Assembly (NCBI RefSeq): GCF_963975745.1
Contig: NZ_CAXBIB010000012.1
Coordinates: 1 to 64,000, forward strand
Origin: Parvibaculum sp963975745
Lineage (GTDB): Bacteria; Pseudomonadota; Alphaproteobacteria; Parvibaculales; Parvibaculaceae
Direction: 5' to 3'
Length of the DNA: 64,000 bases
The notes beneath the pieces are model-generated. The model was not told the origin of the DNA. It did not search any database and was given only the letters and a program-made list of their open reading frames with translations. This document shows, one piece after another, positions 16,297 through 25,012 of the stretch. Made by a program: the position numbers and the translations under genes. Numbering within the stretch: the first letter of the stretch is position 1; each line of letters begins with the position of its first letter.

Positions 16297-18330
16297 TCAA
16301 GCCGTGCCGTCCGGATTCCCGTGGAAATGATCATAAACGGCGCGAGCGACCCGGGTACTGATGCCATCGACCGATTCGAGGTCGGCGAGTCCGGCGCGGG
16401 CGACGGCGCGAGCGGATCCGAAATGCTTCAGAAGTGCACGTTTTCGGCCCGGCCCGACGCCCGGCACTTCGTCCAGCGGATTGGTGCCGATGGCTTTCGA
16501 TCGGCGCGCGCGGTGGCTACCGATTGCAAAGCGGTGCGCTTCGTCGCGCAGTCTCTGTAGATAGTAAAGTACAGGATTGCGCGGTTCGAGCATGAAGTCG
16601 CGCCGCCCCGCCATGAAAAAGCGCTCGCGACCCGCATCGCGTTCGGGTCCCTTGGCCACGCCGACGACCGTCACACTGTCGATGCCGAGTTCGCTCAGGA
16701 CTTCGAGCGCGACCTTCAACTGGCCGGCGCCACCGTCGATCAGGATGAGATCGGGCCATGCGGCATCCGGACGGGTTTCCTCCGGCCCCGTGTCGGCAGC
16801 GTTGCCGTCGCCGTCATTTTCTTTCAGGAGCCGCGTGAAGCGCCGGGTCAGCACTTCGCGCATCATGGCATAGTCGTCGCCGGCCGCCATCTCCGCGTCC
16901 CTGATGTTGAATTTCCGGTACTGGGATTTCATGAATCCCTCCGGCCCGGCCACGATCATTCCCCCAACAGCCTTTGAGCCCTGAATATGGCTGTTGTCGT
17001 AGACCTCGATGCGTTCCGGCGCCTGTTCCAGTCCGAAGACCTCGGCCACGCCTTCCAGCAGCCTGCGCTGGCTGGAGCTCTCGGCCAGCCGGCGGCCCAA
17101 AGCCTCGCGGGCATTGGTCATGGCATGTTCGATCAATTCGCGCTTTTCGCCGCGACGGGGCACGCCCACCGCCACCTTGCGGCCGGCACGGATCGTCAAT
17201 GCCTCGGCGAGCAGCGCCTTGCCCGGAGCGTCGTGACTCAGCAAAACCATGCGCGGTGGTTGCCGGTCCTCGTAGAACTGGGCGAGAAAGGCATCCAGCA
17301 CCTCTTCAGTCGGCAAATCGCGGTCATGGCGCGGAAAATAGGCACGATTGCCCCAGTTCTGGCCGGCGCGGATGAAAAAGACCTGGATGCAGATCTGGCC
17401 CCCTTCCGTCCAGGCCGCGAACAGGTCGGCCTCTGACACGGTCTGAGGATTGATGCCCTGATGCTGCTGCACTTGCGTCAAGGCACGGATGCGGTCGCGA
17501 TATATCGTTGCGGCTTCATAGTCGAGATTGGCGGCCGCCTCGTCCATCAGCCGTACGAGTTGTTGCTGCGTCTTGCGGCTGCGGCCCTTCAGAAAATCGC
17601 GCGCTTCCGCGACCAGTTCAGCATAGGCCTCGCCGGAAATCTCGCCCGTGCACGGCGCACTGCAGCGTTTGATCTGGAACAGCAGGCAGGGGCGCGTTCG
17701 GCTCTCAAAGACGCTGTCGGAGCAGGATCGCAACAGGAAGGCCTTTTGCAGCGCGTTGAGGGTTGCGTTGACCGCACCGGCGCTGGCAAAGGGGCCGAAA
17801 TAATCACCTTGCCGGCTGCGTGCGCCACGATGTTTCAGTACCTGCGGAAATGCGTGATCGCCGGTCAGCAAGATATGCGGGAAGGACTTGTCATCCCGCA
17901 TCAGCACATTGTAGCGCGGCTTCAACCGCTTGATCAGGTTGGCTTCGAGCAGCAGCGCATCGGTCTCGGTCGCCGTGGTGATGAATTCCATCTGCGCCGT
18001 CATCGCAATCATACGGGCGATGCGGTTCGATTGTCCGGCCAGTTTGGTGTAGCTCGCCACACGCTTCTTCAGGCTTCGGGCCTTGCCGACATAAAGCAAC
18101 TCGCCGCTGGCGTCATACATGCGATAGACGCCCGGACTGTCGGGCAGCAGGCGGACCTTGGCCGCAATCAAAGCCACGCCCGTCCTGTTCGCATGGCCAT
18201 GCCTCCCGGCGCCGGCTTCAGGATTGGCGGGCTCTCTGGCCGGTTTGTGTTCGGTCTCGTCCATTTCGGTCTGTATAGCATCGACAAGGGCGGCTGGCCT
18301 GGCGGCGCCTGTGGATAAGTGTGTTGACAC
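16297..18330 (-). CDS. uvrC: Excinuclease ABC subunit C
   Basis: A 677-aa nuclease that makes both incisions in nucleotide excision repair. The GIY-YIG domain includes PGVYRMYDASGELLYVGKA (about residue 70), followed by a Cys-containing region (RPCLLFQIKRCSAPCTG), a UVR motif, the RNase H-like C-terminal nuclease (EVYDNSHIQG) and tandem helix-hairpin-helix motifs (DEVPGVGPGRKRALLKHFGS). The first codon used here is GTG; ATG 18264 would remove 22 poorly conserved residues. A DnaA box lies inside the first codons (18310-18318). Confidence 0.95.
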   Translation of the reverse strand: MSTHLSTGAARPAALVDAIQTEMDETEHKPAREPANPEAGAGRHGHANRTGVALIAAKVRLLPDSPGVYRMYDASGELLYVGKARSLKKRVASYTKLAGQSNRIARMIAMTAQMEFITTATETDALLLEANLIKRLKPRYNVLMRDDKSFPHILLTGDHAFPQVLKHRGARSRQGDYFGPFASAGAVNATLNALQKAFLLRSCSDSVFESRTRPCLLFQIKRCSAPCTGEISGEAYAELVAEARDFLKGRSRKTQQQLVRLMDEAAANLDYEAATIYRDRIRALTQVQQHQGINPQTVSEADLFAAWTEGGQICIQVFFIRAGQNWGNRAYFPRHDRDLPTEEVLDAFLAQFYEDRQPPRMVLLSHDAPGKALLAEALTIRAGRKVAVGVPRRGEKRELIEHAMTNAREALGRRLAESSSQRRLLEGVAEVFGLEQAPERIEVYDNSHIQGSKAVGGMIVAGPEGFMKSQYRKFNIRDAEMAAGDDYAMMREVLTRRFTRLLKENDGDGNAADTGPEETRPDAAWPDLILIDGGAGQLKVALEVLSELGIDSVTVVGVAKGPERDAGRERFFMAGRRDFMLEPRNPVLYYLQRLRDEAHRFAIGSHRARRSKAIGTNPLDEVPGVGPGRKRALLKHFGSARAVARAGLADLESVDGISTRVARAVYDHFHGNPDGTA
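18310..18318 (-). promoter_or_regulatory. Perfect DnaA box at the start of uvrC
   Basis: TTATCCACA on the minus strand matches the DnaA box consensus exactly. It lies 12 bases inside the longer uvrC reading, or about 46 bases upstream of the alternative ATG. A single box is more consistent with DnaA-linked regulation or chance than with an origin. Confidence 0.4.
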
Positions 18331-18365
18331 TTTCCGGTTTCGAGACGCCCGGAGACGTCAACTTC

Positions 18366-18446
18366 TTGTAATAATTAGGATTTGTGACAGGGACAAAAAA
18401 CCGCCCTGTTTCTAAGTCATTGTAATACATAGAGTTTTGTGACCTG
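18366..18446 (-). promoter_or_regulatory. Two direct repeats and a likely uvrC promoter
   Basis: On the minus strand GTCACAAA-CTA-TATTACAA-like repeats start 54 bases apart (plus-strand starts 18366 and 18420). The copy nearer uvrC forms a promoter, TTGTCC (18396-18391), 17 bases, TATTAC (18373-18368), about 35 bases before the GTG. ACAGGG/CCCTGT arms (18386-18391 and about 18403-18408) could also pair. The region is noticeably A+T-richer than its surroundings. Confidence 0.4.
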
Positions 18447-18560
18447 TGTTCGTGTCACAGCTGCGGCGCCTATTCCTTGCGCATAATCTGTGCCGCCCGG
18501 AGGCGTCACCGACGTGCTGTGTACAAACCCTCCGTATGCGGCGTTTGGTCCATCCAACAT
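18417..18560 (-). CDS. Possible 47-aa small protein downstream of folB
   Basis: An ATG preceded by GGAATCAAC opens a 47-codon frame 38 bases after the folB stop on the same strand (begins MLDGPNAAYGG, ends TKLYVLQ). It has no recognisable motif or membrane segment. The 268-base gap between folB and uvrC otherwise has no gene. This may be a chance frame. Confidence 0.18.
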   Translation of the reverse strand: MLDGPNAAYGGFVHSTSVTPPGGTDYAQGIGAAAVTRTQVTKLYVLQ

Positions 18561-18598
18561 GTTGATTCCATTGCCGCTTTTCAGCGTGTTTGTCGTAC

Positions 18599-19006
18599 TC
18601 AAGGACGCGGGCGAACACGCTCGATCTCGACGCCGACGCTTGACGCCTCCGGAATCACCGACAGCTTCTCGACCCGCACCAGCGCCACCCTTACCCGGTC
18701 GTCCGACAGGCAAGCGGCCGCGATACGCTCGGCCAGCGTTTCGACAAGGTTGAGATGCCCTTCGGCGACGATCGTCTTGATCTGGTCAACCACTGTCGCA
18801 TAGCAGACAACATTCGCCAGGTCGTCGCCATGGGCCGCTTCTGTTACCGTCAGATCGACATTGACACGGACCGGCTGGGCCGATCCCCGCTCGTGACGGA
18901 AGACGCCGATATGGGCGTCCAGCAGCAGGTCGCGTACGAAAACATGGCGTGTGGCTTCGGCGGCACTGGCGATCTTCAGGCGGGTGACGTTATCGGGCTG
19001 GGTCAT
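18599..19006 (-). CDS. folB: Dihydroneopterin aldolase
   Basis: A 135-aa folate-pathway enzyme converting 7,8-dihydroneopterin to 6-hydroxymethyl-dihydropterin. The conserved VFVRDLLLDAHIGVFRHER opening (about residue 22), the VVCYATVVDQIK segment around the substrate pocket, the Glu/Thr of LVETLAERIA and the RVRVALVRVEKLSVIPEA strand are all present. It lies 12 bases downstream of the SDR gene, and the two look co-transcribed. Confidence 0.93.
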   Translation of the reverse strand: MTQPDNVTRLKIASAAEATRHVFVRDLLLDAHIGVFRHERGSAQPVRVNVDLTVTEAAHGDDLANVVCYATVVDQIKTIVAEGHLNLVETLAERIAAACLSDDRVRVALVRVEKLSVIPEASSVGVEIERVRPRP

Positions 19007-19018
19007 TTTTGCGGGTCT

Positions 19019-19780
19019 CTATTCGGCAACGCCGGCGACGTCGGGTGTTTCCCATGCGAGGTGTTGACCGCCATCAAGTGCGATCATCTGGCCGGTCATG
19101 GCGGGCGCCGAGAGGATAAACCGGATGGCGTCACAAATCTCTTCCGGCGTCGTTCCCCGCTTCAGGATTGTGGCCGCGCATTGCCGTTCGAAGTCGGCCT
19201 CGGACTGGCGGGCATTGATCATCGCGGGTCCGGGCCCCACGCCGTTGACCCGAATACGAGGTGCCAATGATCGGGCCAGTACCTGCGTCATGTCCCACAA
19301 GGCCATCTTGCTGATCGTGTAGGAGAAGAATTTCGGTGTGGGCGCCCAGACACGCTGGTCGATCACATTGACGATATTGCCCTCGGCCGATGCCGGCAGT
19401 TGTGCTGCAAAGGCCTGGGCCAGAAAGGCCGGCGCGCGCAGATTGATATCCATATGCGTGGCCCAGCTTTCAGGTGTCATGCTGAGCGCCTCGTCCGTCT
19501 CAAAGAGCGACGCATTGTTGATCAGCAGTGTCAGCGGGCCGAGGGTTGTCGCGACGGCGGCAATCAGCCCGCGCGTTTCGTCCATGTCGGCCAGATCGGC
19601 CGCAAAAGCAGCGGCGCGGCCTCCCGTTTTTTCAATCTCACGCACGACTTCGGCCGCCTCGGCGGCCGAGCTGCGATGGTGGATGGCAATGCGCCATCCG
19701 TCGCCGGCCAGCGCCAGCGCAATGGCGCGACCGATACGCTGCGCCGCGCCGGTGACGAGTGCCGTGCCTTTGGATGCCAT
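19019..19780 (-). CDS. SDR-family oxidoreductase, probably a pteridine reductase (FolM-like)
   Basis: A 253-aa short-chain dehydrogenase. The cofactor motif reads TGAAQRIGRAIA (about residue 11), with the TGxxxRxG form typical of pteridine reductases instead of TGxxxGxG. The catalytic Tyr-Lys pair is in FFSYTISKMALW (about residue 155), and NNASL replaces NNAG. With folB 12 bases downstream, reduction of dihydropterin or dihydrofolate is the likely job, which is inference. It could instead act on another carbonyl substrate. Confidence 0.82.
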   Translation of the reverse strand: MASKGTALVTGAAQRIGRAIALALAGDGWRIAIHHRSSAAEAAEVVREIEKTGGRAAAFAADLADMDETRGLIAAVATTLGPLTLLINNASLFETDEALSMTPESWATHMDINLRAPAFLAQAFAAQLPASAEGNIVNVIDQRVWAPTPKFFSYTISKMALWDMTQVLARSLAPRIRVNGVGPGPAMINARQSEADFERQCAATILKRGTTPEEICDAIRFILSAPAMTGQMIALDGGQHLAWETPDVAGVAE

Positions 19781-19790
19781 CAGAGTTCTC

Positions 19791-20843
19791 TCAGAAGCCG
19801 TTCAGTCCGTTCTCGACCTCGGGCGGTACATGGCCAAGTGCGAACATCGCGTAGAGATAGCCGACATAACCGGCAAGGAAGACGGCCCCTGCCAGGCGGC
19901 CAACCTTGCGGCCCGTCATTGCCATCGGCAGAAGCAGCACCGCGGCGCCCAGCATGACCCAGAGATGAAAGGACAGAAAGTCCTTGTCGACCGGCAGCGG
20001 TGCGATCAGCGCCGTAATCCCGAGAATGGCCAGGATGTTCATGATGTTGCTGCCGATGATGTTCCCGACCACCATGTCGTCGTTGCGGCGGAAAACGGCC
20101 ATCATCGAGGTTGCAAGTTCAGGCAGCGAGGTGCCCACCGCAATGATCGACAGGCCGATTACGGCGTCAGATACGCCGAAGACCTGGGCGATATCGATGC
20201 CGCCATCGACCACCAGGCGCGCACCGAGAGGAAGACCGGCGATTCCGAACACGATCTTCAGCGCGATGAGGCGGCGTGACTGAATCGGAGGCGGCAATGT
20301 GCCGTGGGGAAGATCGCGGGTGTCCTCCCATGACCGGTTCTGGGCAAACGCATCATCGGGCATTTCGGCCACAAGTGGCGTCGGCTCGTGAGGGTTCATG
20401 CGGGCATCCCAGCCCGAATAGACGAGATAGGCCGTCAGCATCGCCAGCAGCAACAGACCTTGCCAGAAGCCGAGCGGTCCGATGAAGCAGAGGACAATCA
20501 GCAGAATGCTCGCCGCCATCATGATCAGCATGTTGTGCGGCACGATGCGGCCGGCGCAGGCGATTGGATAAATCAGGGCGGGCAGGCCGAGAATGAGCAG
20601 GATATTCGCGGTATTGCTACCGACGACATTGCCGAGCGCTATGCCGGGTGCACCTGCCAGTGCGGCGCGTACCGAGACCAGCAGTTCGGGGGCCGAGGTT
20701 CCGAAGGCGACGATCGTGAGGGCGATCAGCAGCGGCGAGAGCCCATAGCGAGTGGCAAGCGACGTGGCGCCCTGAACGAGCAGGTCGCCGCAGACCAGCA
20801 GAATCACGAGGCCAGTTGCCAGAACGAGAAAATCAGGCAGCAT
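19791..20843 (-). CDS. Calcium/sodium antiporter, CaCA family (YrbG-like)
   Basis: A 350-aa integral membrane protein with about ten hydrophobic segments and the two internal alpha repeats of the CaCA superfamily. The first repeat has FGTSAPELLVSV and GNVVGSNTANILLILG; the second has VGTSLPELATSMMAV and VGNIIGSNIMNILAILG. The central loop is acidic. I start at MLPDFLVLATG (20843), since the 38-residue upstream extension is charged and would break the membrane topology. It exports Ca2+ or exchanges cations for Na+; ion choice is not visible. Confidence 0.9.
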   Translation of the reverse strand: MLPDFLVLATGLVILLVCGDLLVQGATSLATRYGLSPLLIALTIVAFGTSAPELLVSVRAALAGAPGIALGNVVGSNTANILLILGLPALIYPIACAGRIVPHNMLIMMAASILLIVLCFIGPLGFWQGLLLLAMLTAYLVYSGWDARMNPHEPTPLVAEMPDDAFAQNRSWEDTRDLPHGTLPPPIQSRRLIALKIVFGIAGLPLGARLVVDGGIDIAQVFGVSDAVIGLSIIAVGTSLPELATSMMAVFRRNDDMVVGNIIGSNIMNILAILGITALIAPLPVDKDFLSFHLWVMLGAAVLLLPMAMTGRKVGRLAGAVFLAGYVGYLYAMFALGHVPPEVENGLNGF

Positions 20844-21025
20844 CAGACGCGATGCTCCCTGCCGGAAATGCGGCTCGCAGGACCGCCGCCAAAGCGAATT
20901 TTCAACCGGTTTCCGATTTCGAGCCCCTTGATCGTTGACGGTCCGCCCCCGGGCCATTCACGCGTTCACGATGCCATATAGGGCCCCGGAGTGCGGCTGA
21001 CAAGAATCGGCCTACTTACGCAGCG

Positions 21026-21379
21026 TCATGCTTCATAAATGGCATAGTGTTTCCGCGTTTTTTCCACAACTTCCCAGATGCCTCGGAAACCTGCCGGAAT
21101 CGCAAAGGCGTCTCCCGCCTTGACGGTTACCGGATTGCCGCCGTCTGGCGTGATGCGGCTGATGCCTTCAATGATGTGACAGAATTCATGCTCCGTGTAC
21201 TCGATCCGCCAGGCGCCCGGCTCACTTTCCCAGATGCCGGAAAAGAATTTGCCGTCGGGAGATGCATGGAGGTTCCAGGTCCGGCTGGATGGGTGGCCGC
21301 TTATCAGACGTTCGGGCGTCGGTGTTCCGGTTTCGGGCGCAATCCCGTCAATGTCGAAGGGGATCAGGGCAGGGGACAT
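21026..21379 (-). CDS. Cupin domain-containing protein (EutQ-like, DUF861)
   Basis: A 117-aa single cupin. The core runs from GIWESEPGAWRIEYTEHEFCHIIEG through VKAGDAFAIPAGFRGIWEV and ends KHYAIYEA. Proteins of this group bind small carboxylates or metals; this one has the HEFCHIIEG motif in place of the classic HxHxE. Enzymatic function is unknown. It is divergent from the acetyltransferase-like gene at 21518. Confidence 0.8.
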   Translation of the reverse strand: MSPALIPFDIDGIAPETGTPTPERLISGHPSSRTWNLHASPDGKFFSGIWESEPGAWRIEYTEHEFCHIIEGISRITPDGGNPVTVKAGDAFAIPAGFRGIWEVVEKTRKHYAIYEA

Positions 21380-21517
21380 GGGCCGCTCCTCGGCAGGTTG
21401 AAACGCTGAATTCTAGCATGTGTCTGCTGGCAGGCTGCTTGCTTGGATCTGGGCGACGGCAGAGCCATGTCCCGAATCGGGATCGCGCTGCATTGCAACT
21501 GGACAGTGGATTTTAGG

Positions 21518-22774
21518 ATGAGCCTGGCATCAGACGAACGGGATCTGGATTCGGCAACGCCGCCGCGGTGGCGCCATCCCGGCGTGGCGGCTTCCTTCTC
21601 CGCGCGTCTGGCCCGGGCGGCGGGCATTGCCGTCTATTCGAGTTTCGAGGCGGCGGAGCCAGTCTGGCGTGCATTCGAGGCGAGTGCGAACGGTACGGCC
21701 TTCCAGAGTTTCGATTGGCTCTCCGCCTGGCACGCCCATGTCGGCGCGGCTGTCGAGCCGGCGATCGTCGTCGTGTCGCGGCAGGGCCAACCGGTGCTGC
21801 TGGCACCTTTCGGCATTGAACGTTTCATGGGTCTCCGGCGTCTTGTCCTCCTTGGCGGACGCATGGCTGACTACAAGGCGCCGCTGTTGGCGCCCGATTT
21901 CGAGACGCGCATTCCGCAGGATGGATTTCCGGCCCTGTGGCGACAGATCGTGCGCGCGCTGCCGCGGCACGATCTCGTGATGCTGACAGATCAACCCGTA
22001 TCGCTCGGTACGCCGGACGCACCCGTCGCCAATCCGTTGATGGAACTCGGCGGCGTGGCTGCCCCCGACGATGCCTATGTCTTCGATCTGCCGGCGAGCT
22101 TCGAGGAACTGACGCTGCGCTACCGTGCCGAGACCCGGCGCATCGATCGGTCCAAGATGCGGAAACTTGAAGCGTCGGGGGACCTTGTCTTTCGCTTTGC
22201 GGAGACGCCCGAAGAATGTGTTGCCATGACAGACGAAATTCTTGCGCGCAAGGCAGCGCAGCTTGCCGCGCAGGGCATCGCCTCGATCTTTGCCGAGCCG
22301 GCATATCGCGACACCTATCTGGCTTTGGCTGCGCTGCCTGCCGAACGGCAATTGCTCGATGTCGCCGAGTTGCGGCTCGACGGCGCGTTTCTTTCCGGCA
22401 GCATCGGCCATCGCTGGCAGGGCCGCACGACGTTGATGGTGCATACTTATGACGCCGGCGCGTATAGCCGCCTCTCCCCTGGCCGGATGCATCTTCTCAA
22501 ACTGCTTCAGGCCGGCATTGTGCGTGGCGACACGGTCTATGATCTCTCGGTCGGCTATCTTCCCTACAAGGAAAGCTTCTGCGATACGCCGATGAAAATG
22601 CGGAATTTTGTCAAGGGGACGAGCCTGCCCGGCGCCGCCTTCGCCGGCACCGCAAATGCGGTGCTGGCATTGAAAAGGCGGGTCAAGCATGACCAGCGGC
22701 TGATGAACATTGTCGGCCGCACGCGCGCACGATTGGGGCGCGGGCAGAGGGCGCGTACGACCGGCAGCGCCTGA
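21518..22774 (+). CDS. GNAT-fold acyltransferase, CelD/BcsL-like family
   Basis: A 418-aa protein with a duplicated FemAB/GNAT arrangement, as in the family named for CelD of Agrobacterium cellulose synthesis. Recognisable segments are FQSFDWLSAWHAHVG (about residue 68), LALAALPAERQLLDVAEL, and the C-terminal YSRLSPGRMHLLKLLQ and YDLSVGYLPYKESFCD. It probably transfers an acyl or aminoacyl group to a sugar or peptide. ATG 21518 is one of several possible starts; 21467 and 21443 are in frame. No polysaccharide genes are nearby. Confidence 0.8.
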   Translation: MSLASDERDLDSATPPRWRHPGVAASFSARLARAAGIAVYSSFEAAEPVWRAFEASANGTAFQSFDWLSAWHAHVGAAVEPAIVVVSRQGQPVLLAPFGIERFMGLRRLVLLGGRMADYKAPLLAPDFETRIPQDGFPALWRQIVRALPRHDLVMLTDQPVSLGTPDAPVANPLMELGGVAAPDDAYVFDLPASFEELTLRYRAETRRIDRSKMRKLEASGDLVFRFAETPEECVAMTDEILARKAAQLAAQGIASIFAEPAYRDTYLALAALPAERQLLDVAELRLDGAFLSGSIGHRWQGRTTLMVHTYDAGAYSRLSPGRMHLLKLLQAGIVRGDTVYDLSVGYLPYKESFCDTPMKMRNFVKGTSLPGAAFAGTANAVLALKRRVKHDQRLMNIVGRTRARLGRGQRARTTGSA

Positions 22775-22850
22775 GCCCATATATTGACACATCTATTGCC
22801 AATTTAAGCCTCCGGACCTAGGCTACCCACGACAATTGGAGGGCAGCCCC

Positions 22851-23462
22851 GTGCATCATCTTTCCGGTCCCCGAATTCTCGCAGCCACGCTCGTGCTGTT
22901 CTATGCGGTCTTCTGGGTCTGGTATGGCGGCGCCGGAAAGCCGCTTTCGGCTGCGGAGGTCGACCGCTACATGGCGCGTCTCGACGCTCTGGCTGGCGGT
23001 ACACAGGGGGCGCTAGGCCTGCGCGCGCCCCTGGAAGCCTGGGCGCGTGCCGATGACGGTCGCGAATTCTTCATGGTCAATCTGGTCGACGACCCGGCCG
23101 ACATGGCTGCGGCCGAGGCCTATAATCGCGTCATCCTGCCAGCGCTCTTCGCGCGCGCCGGGCATCCGGTGTTCCTGTCGCGGCCGATCGCGCGCTTTAT
23201 CGAGCCTGCAGGGCTCGATGCCTGGGATTTCGTTGCCATCGTGCGCTACCGTTCGATGCGCGACATGCTCGACATGATCACGGGGCCGGATGCCGAAAAA
23301 ATCCGGCATCTGAAGGAAGCCTCGGTTTCGAAGACGCATGTCTTCCCGACGCATATCGGCTTCAGCCTGATCTCGGTACGGTTTCTCGTGGCGTTCGTCT
23401 TCGCGGCGCTGGGGCTTGCGCTGCATTTCATGTTCCGCCCGTTCGGCTGGTACGCGCGCTGA
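22851..23462 (+). CDS. Membrane-anchored protein with a DUF1330-like ferredoxin-fold domain
   Basis: A 203-aa protein starting with GTG after GGAGGGCAGCCCC. One membrane segment lies near residues 10-30 and another near 178-198. Between them is a ~130-residue soluble domain (EFFMVNLVDDPADMAAAEAYN, DFVAIVRYRSMRDMLDMI) with the alternating pattern of DUF1330/EthD-like dimeric alpha-beta barrels. No catalytic residue can be pointed to. The fold placed between two membrane spans is unusual. Function unknown. Confidence 0.75.
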   Translation: MHHLSGPRILAATLVLFYAVFWVWYGGAGKPLSAAEVDRYMARLDALAGGTQGALGLRAPLEAWARADDGREFFMVNLVDDPADMAAAEAYNRVILPALFARAGHPVFLSRPIARFIEPAGLDAWDFVAIVRYRSMRDMLDMITGPDAEKIRHLKEASVSKTHVFPTHIGFSLISVRFLVAFVFAALGLALHFMFRPFGWYAR

Positions 23463-23465
23463 GGG

Positions 23466-24020
23466 TCATCGTGGCCGCGCTTCCCAGGGTTCCAGCGTAC
23501 CGGCGATGCGGCGGGCGAGCGGCATTTCCATCTGGGCGATGGCCGCGGCCGAAATCTCCTCGTGATTGAGCCAGCGTGACGTTTCGCCCTCGCGCACGAA
23601 GCCGAGCACCACCTGCGCATAGGTGAAGCCCGTCTGATGCGCCAGCGCCTCGCCGCGCAAGGCGGCGATCGAGGGCGTACCGTTCTCGCTGGTCAGGATC
23701 GAACGCGACCCCATCACCTCGACCAGCAAGCCGCCCGGCGCCACCAATGCGTCGAGCGCGGCGCGCAGCAGTTCGGCGCGGGGGCGGATCCATGTCAGCG
23801 CCAGATCGAAGGGCGCGTGGCGCACCAGCGCGGCCAGGAATGCGGCCTGATCCTCATAGTCCTGCGCGATGCGCGTCAGCTTGACGTCGAGCACATCGTT
23901 GCCGAAGGAAAAGCGGTCGGCGTGGCGCGAGACGACGACCGCCTCCCTGACCCGTGCTGCGGCATGGGCAGCCGCATCGCACAACATGCCGGTGGTACCG
24001 ATGAGAAGGGCGGTGCTCAT
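23466..24020 (-). CDS. Rossmann-fold, SDR-like protein of unknown function
   Basis: A 184-aa protein opening with ALLIGTTGMLCDAA, a nucleotide-binding turn (GxxGM). The central part (PFDLALTWIRPRAELLRAALDAL) and LTSENGTPSIAALRGEALAHQ have no catalytic YxxxK, so it is probably not a classical dehydrogenase. The C-terminus has a WLNHEEISAAAI segment. It converges with the upstream membrane gene, 3 bases apart. Its substrate is unknown. Confidence 0.68.
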   Translation of the reverse strand: MSTALLIGTTGMLCDAAAHAAARVREAVVVSRHADRFSFGNDVLDVKLTRIAQDYEDQAAFLAALVRHAPFDLALTWIRPRAELLRAALDALVAPGGLLVEVMGSRSILTSENGTPSIAALRGEALAHQTGFTYAQVVLGFVREGETSRWLNHEEISAAAIAQMEMPLARRIAGTLEPWEARPR

Positions 24021-24221
24021 GCGGAATTATCATGCATTCATGGCGATGTATCGAGGAGGAAATCGCATATCAGCGCCGGCGCAACCATGCGCTCCGCCCG
24101 AGATCCAAACTGCGGACCAGTGCTCCGTATACGGGATCTCCTTCCCGTTTCCTGCAGAAAGTCGTTGCCAATGCCGACAGCAAGGCACCAAATGATCCGG
24201 GGAATCGAGGGGGGATGGAAC

Positions 24222-24959
24222 ATGACGTCATTCTGGCGATTGGCCATATTGGCCCTGTGCGGATTTGTGCTCGTCGCCTGCGGTCCGCGCGACCCCTACA
24301 AACCCCAACTGGTTCACGATGCGAGCAACCGTTTCCACGCCGCCATATGGCTGCGCGATGTCAATTTTGCGCCGACGCTGGCCGAGGTCTTTCCGGTCGA
24401 TGCGGAGCGCCAGCTCGTGACCTCCGATCAGGCCTTTCTTGCGGCCGATGCACGCAAATGGCTCGGACATTATCTGGGCGAGAAGGGGCTCGCAGCCGGC
24501 AGCGCCGAAAGCGCAAGATATTTTCTCGATGTCGATGTGCAGACGATCGAGGTGATCGGCAAGCCGAAGGGGATGGCCTATCGGACATCCTTCGTCTACC
24601 GGATCACCGAAGCCGGCACGACGGAGCCGCTGGTCGATCGCCGCTTCGACGATGGCGGCTTCAGCGTCAAGCCCGACAACATCACCTGGGGGGCCGTCTT
24701 CGCGGCTGCAGGCGCAGGACTGGCCGCCGGACTGACCGGCGTTCCCGCCGTCGTCCACGGTCCCGGCATGACGACAGGCTCCGAGTCGGGACTGCAACCG
24801 TCCATTCTCGCGAAGGCGCTGGTCTATGGCTGGCGCGATGCCATCGCAAGGAATGCCGACAGGTACTACAGCGATATGCCCTCAAGCATCAGCTACAACA
24901 CGGCGGTCCGGCAAGCCGCGCTTGAGGCCGCCGCCGCGCAGGACGTTGCGGCGGAGTGA
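24222..24959 (+). CDS. Predicted lipoprotein, first of a tandem paralogous pair
   Basis: A 245-aa protein with a lipoprotein signal (FWRLAILALCGFVLVAC, Cys at about residue 20). The mature part has PYKPQLVH, EVFPVDAERQLV, YFLDVDVQTIEVIGKPKGMAY, TSFVYRITEAG and a Gly/Ala-rich segment (GAVFAAAGAGLAAGLTG) that could be membrane-active. The same blocks occur in order in the next gene. ATG 24222 follows GGGGGGATGGAA. Such proteins resemble envelope lipoproteins of unknown role. The 201 bases upstream hold no gene. Confidence 0.82.
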   Translation: MTSFWRLAILALCGFVLVACGPRDPYKPQLVHDASNRFHAAIWLRDVNFAPTLAEVFPVDAERQLVTSDQAFLAADARKWLGHYLGEKGLAAGSAESARYFLDVDVQTIEVIGKPKGMAYRTSFVYRITEAGTTEPLVDRRFDDGGFSVKPDNITWGAVFAAAGAGLAAGLTGVPAVVHGPGMTTGSESGLQPSILAKALVYGWRDAIARNADRYYSDMPSSISYNTAVRQAALEAAAAQDVAAE

Positions 24960-25012
24960 TCGCGGTCCGCAGCACGCGGTGGCGCCGGACGACAGCCAGA
25001 CAGGAGATTTCG

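Noticed and set aside
18324..18350. Plus-strand TTGACA promoter in the uvrC start region
   Set aside because: No -10 box follows at proper spacing and no plus-strand gene is downstream for a long way.
22784..22806. TTGACA promoter for the 22851 gene
   Set aside because: TTGACA is present at 22784-22789, but no acceptable -10 box lies 16-18 bases downstream, so I did not annotate it.
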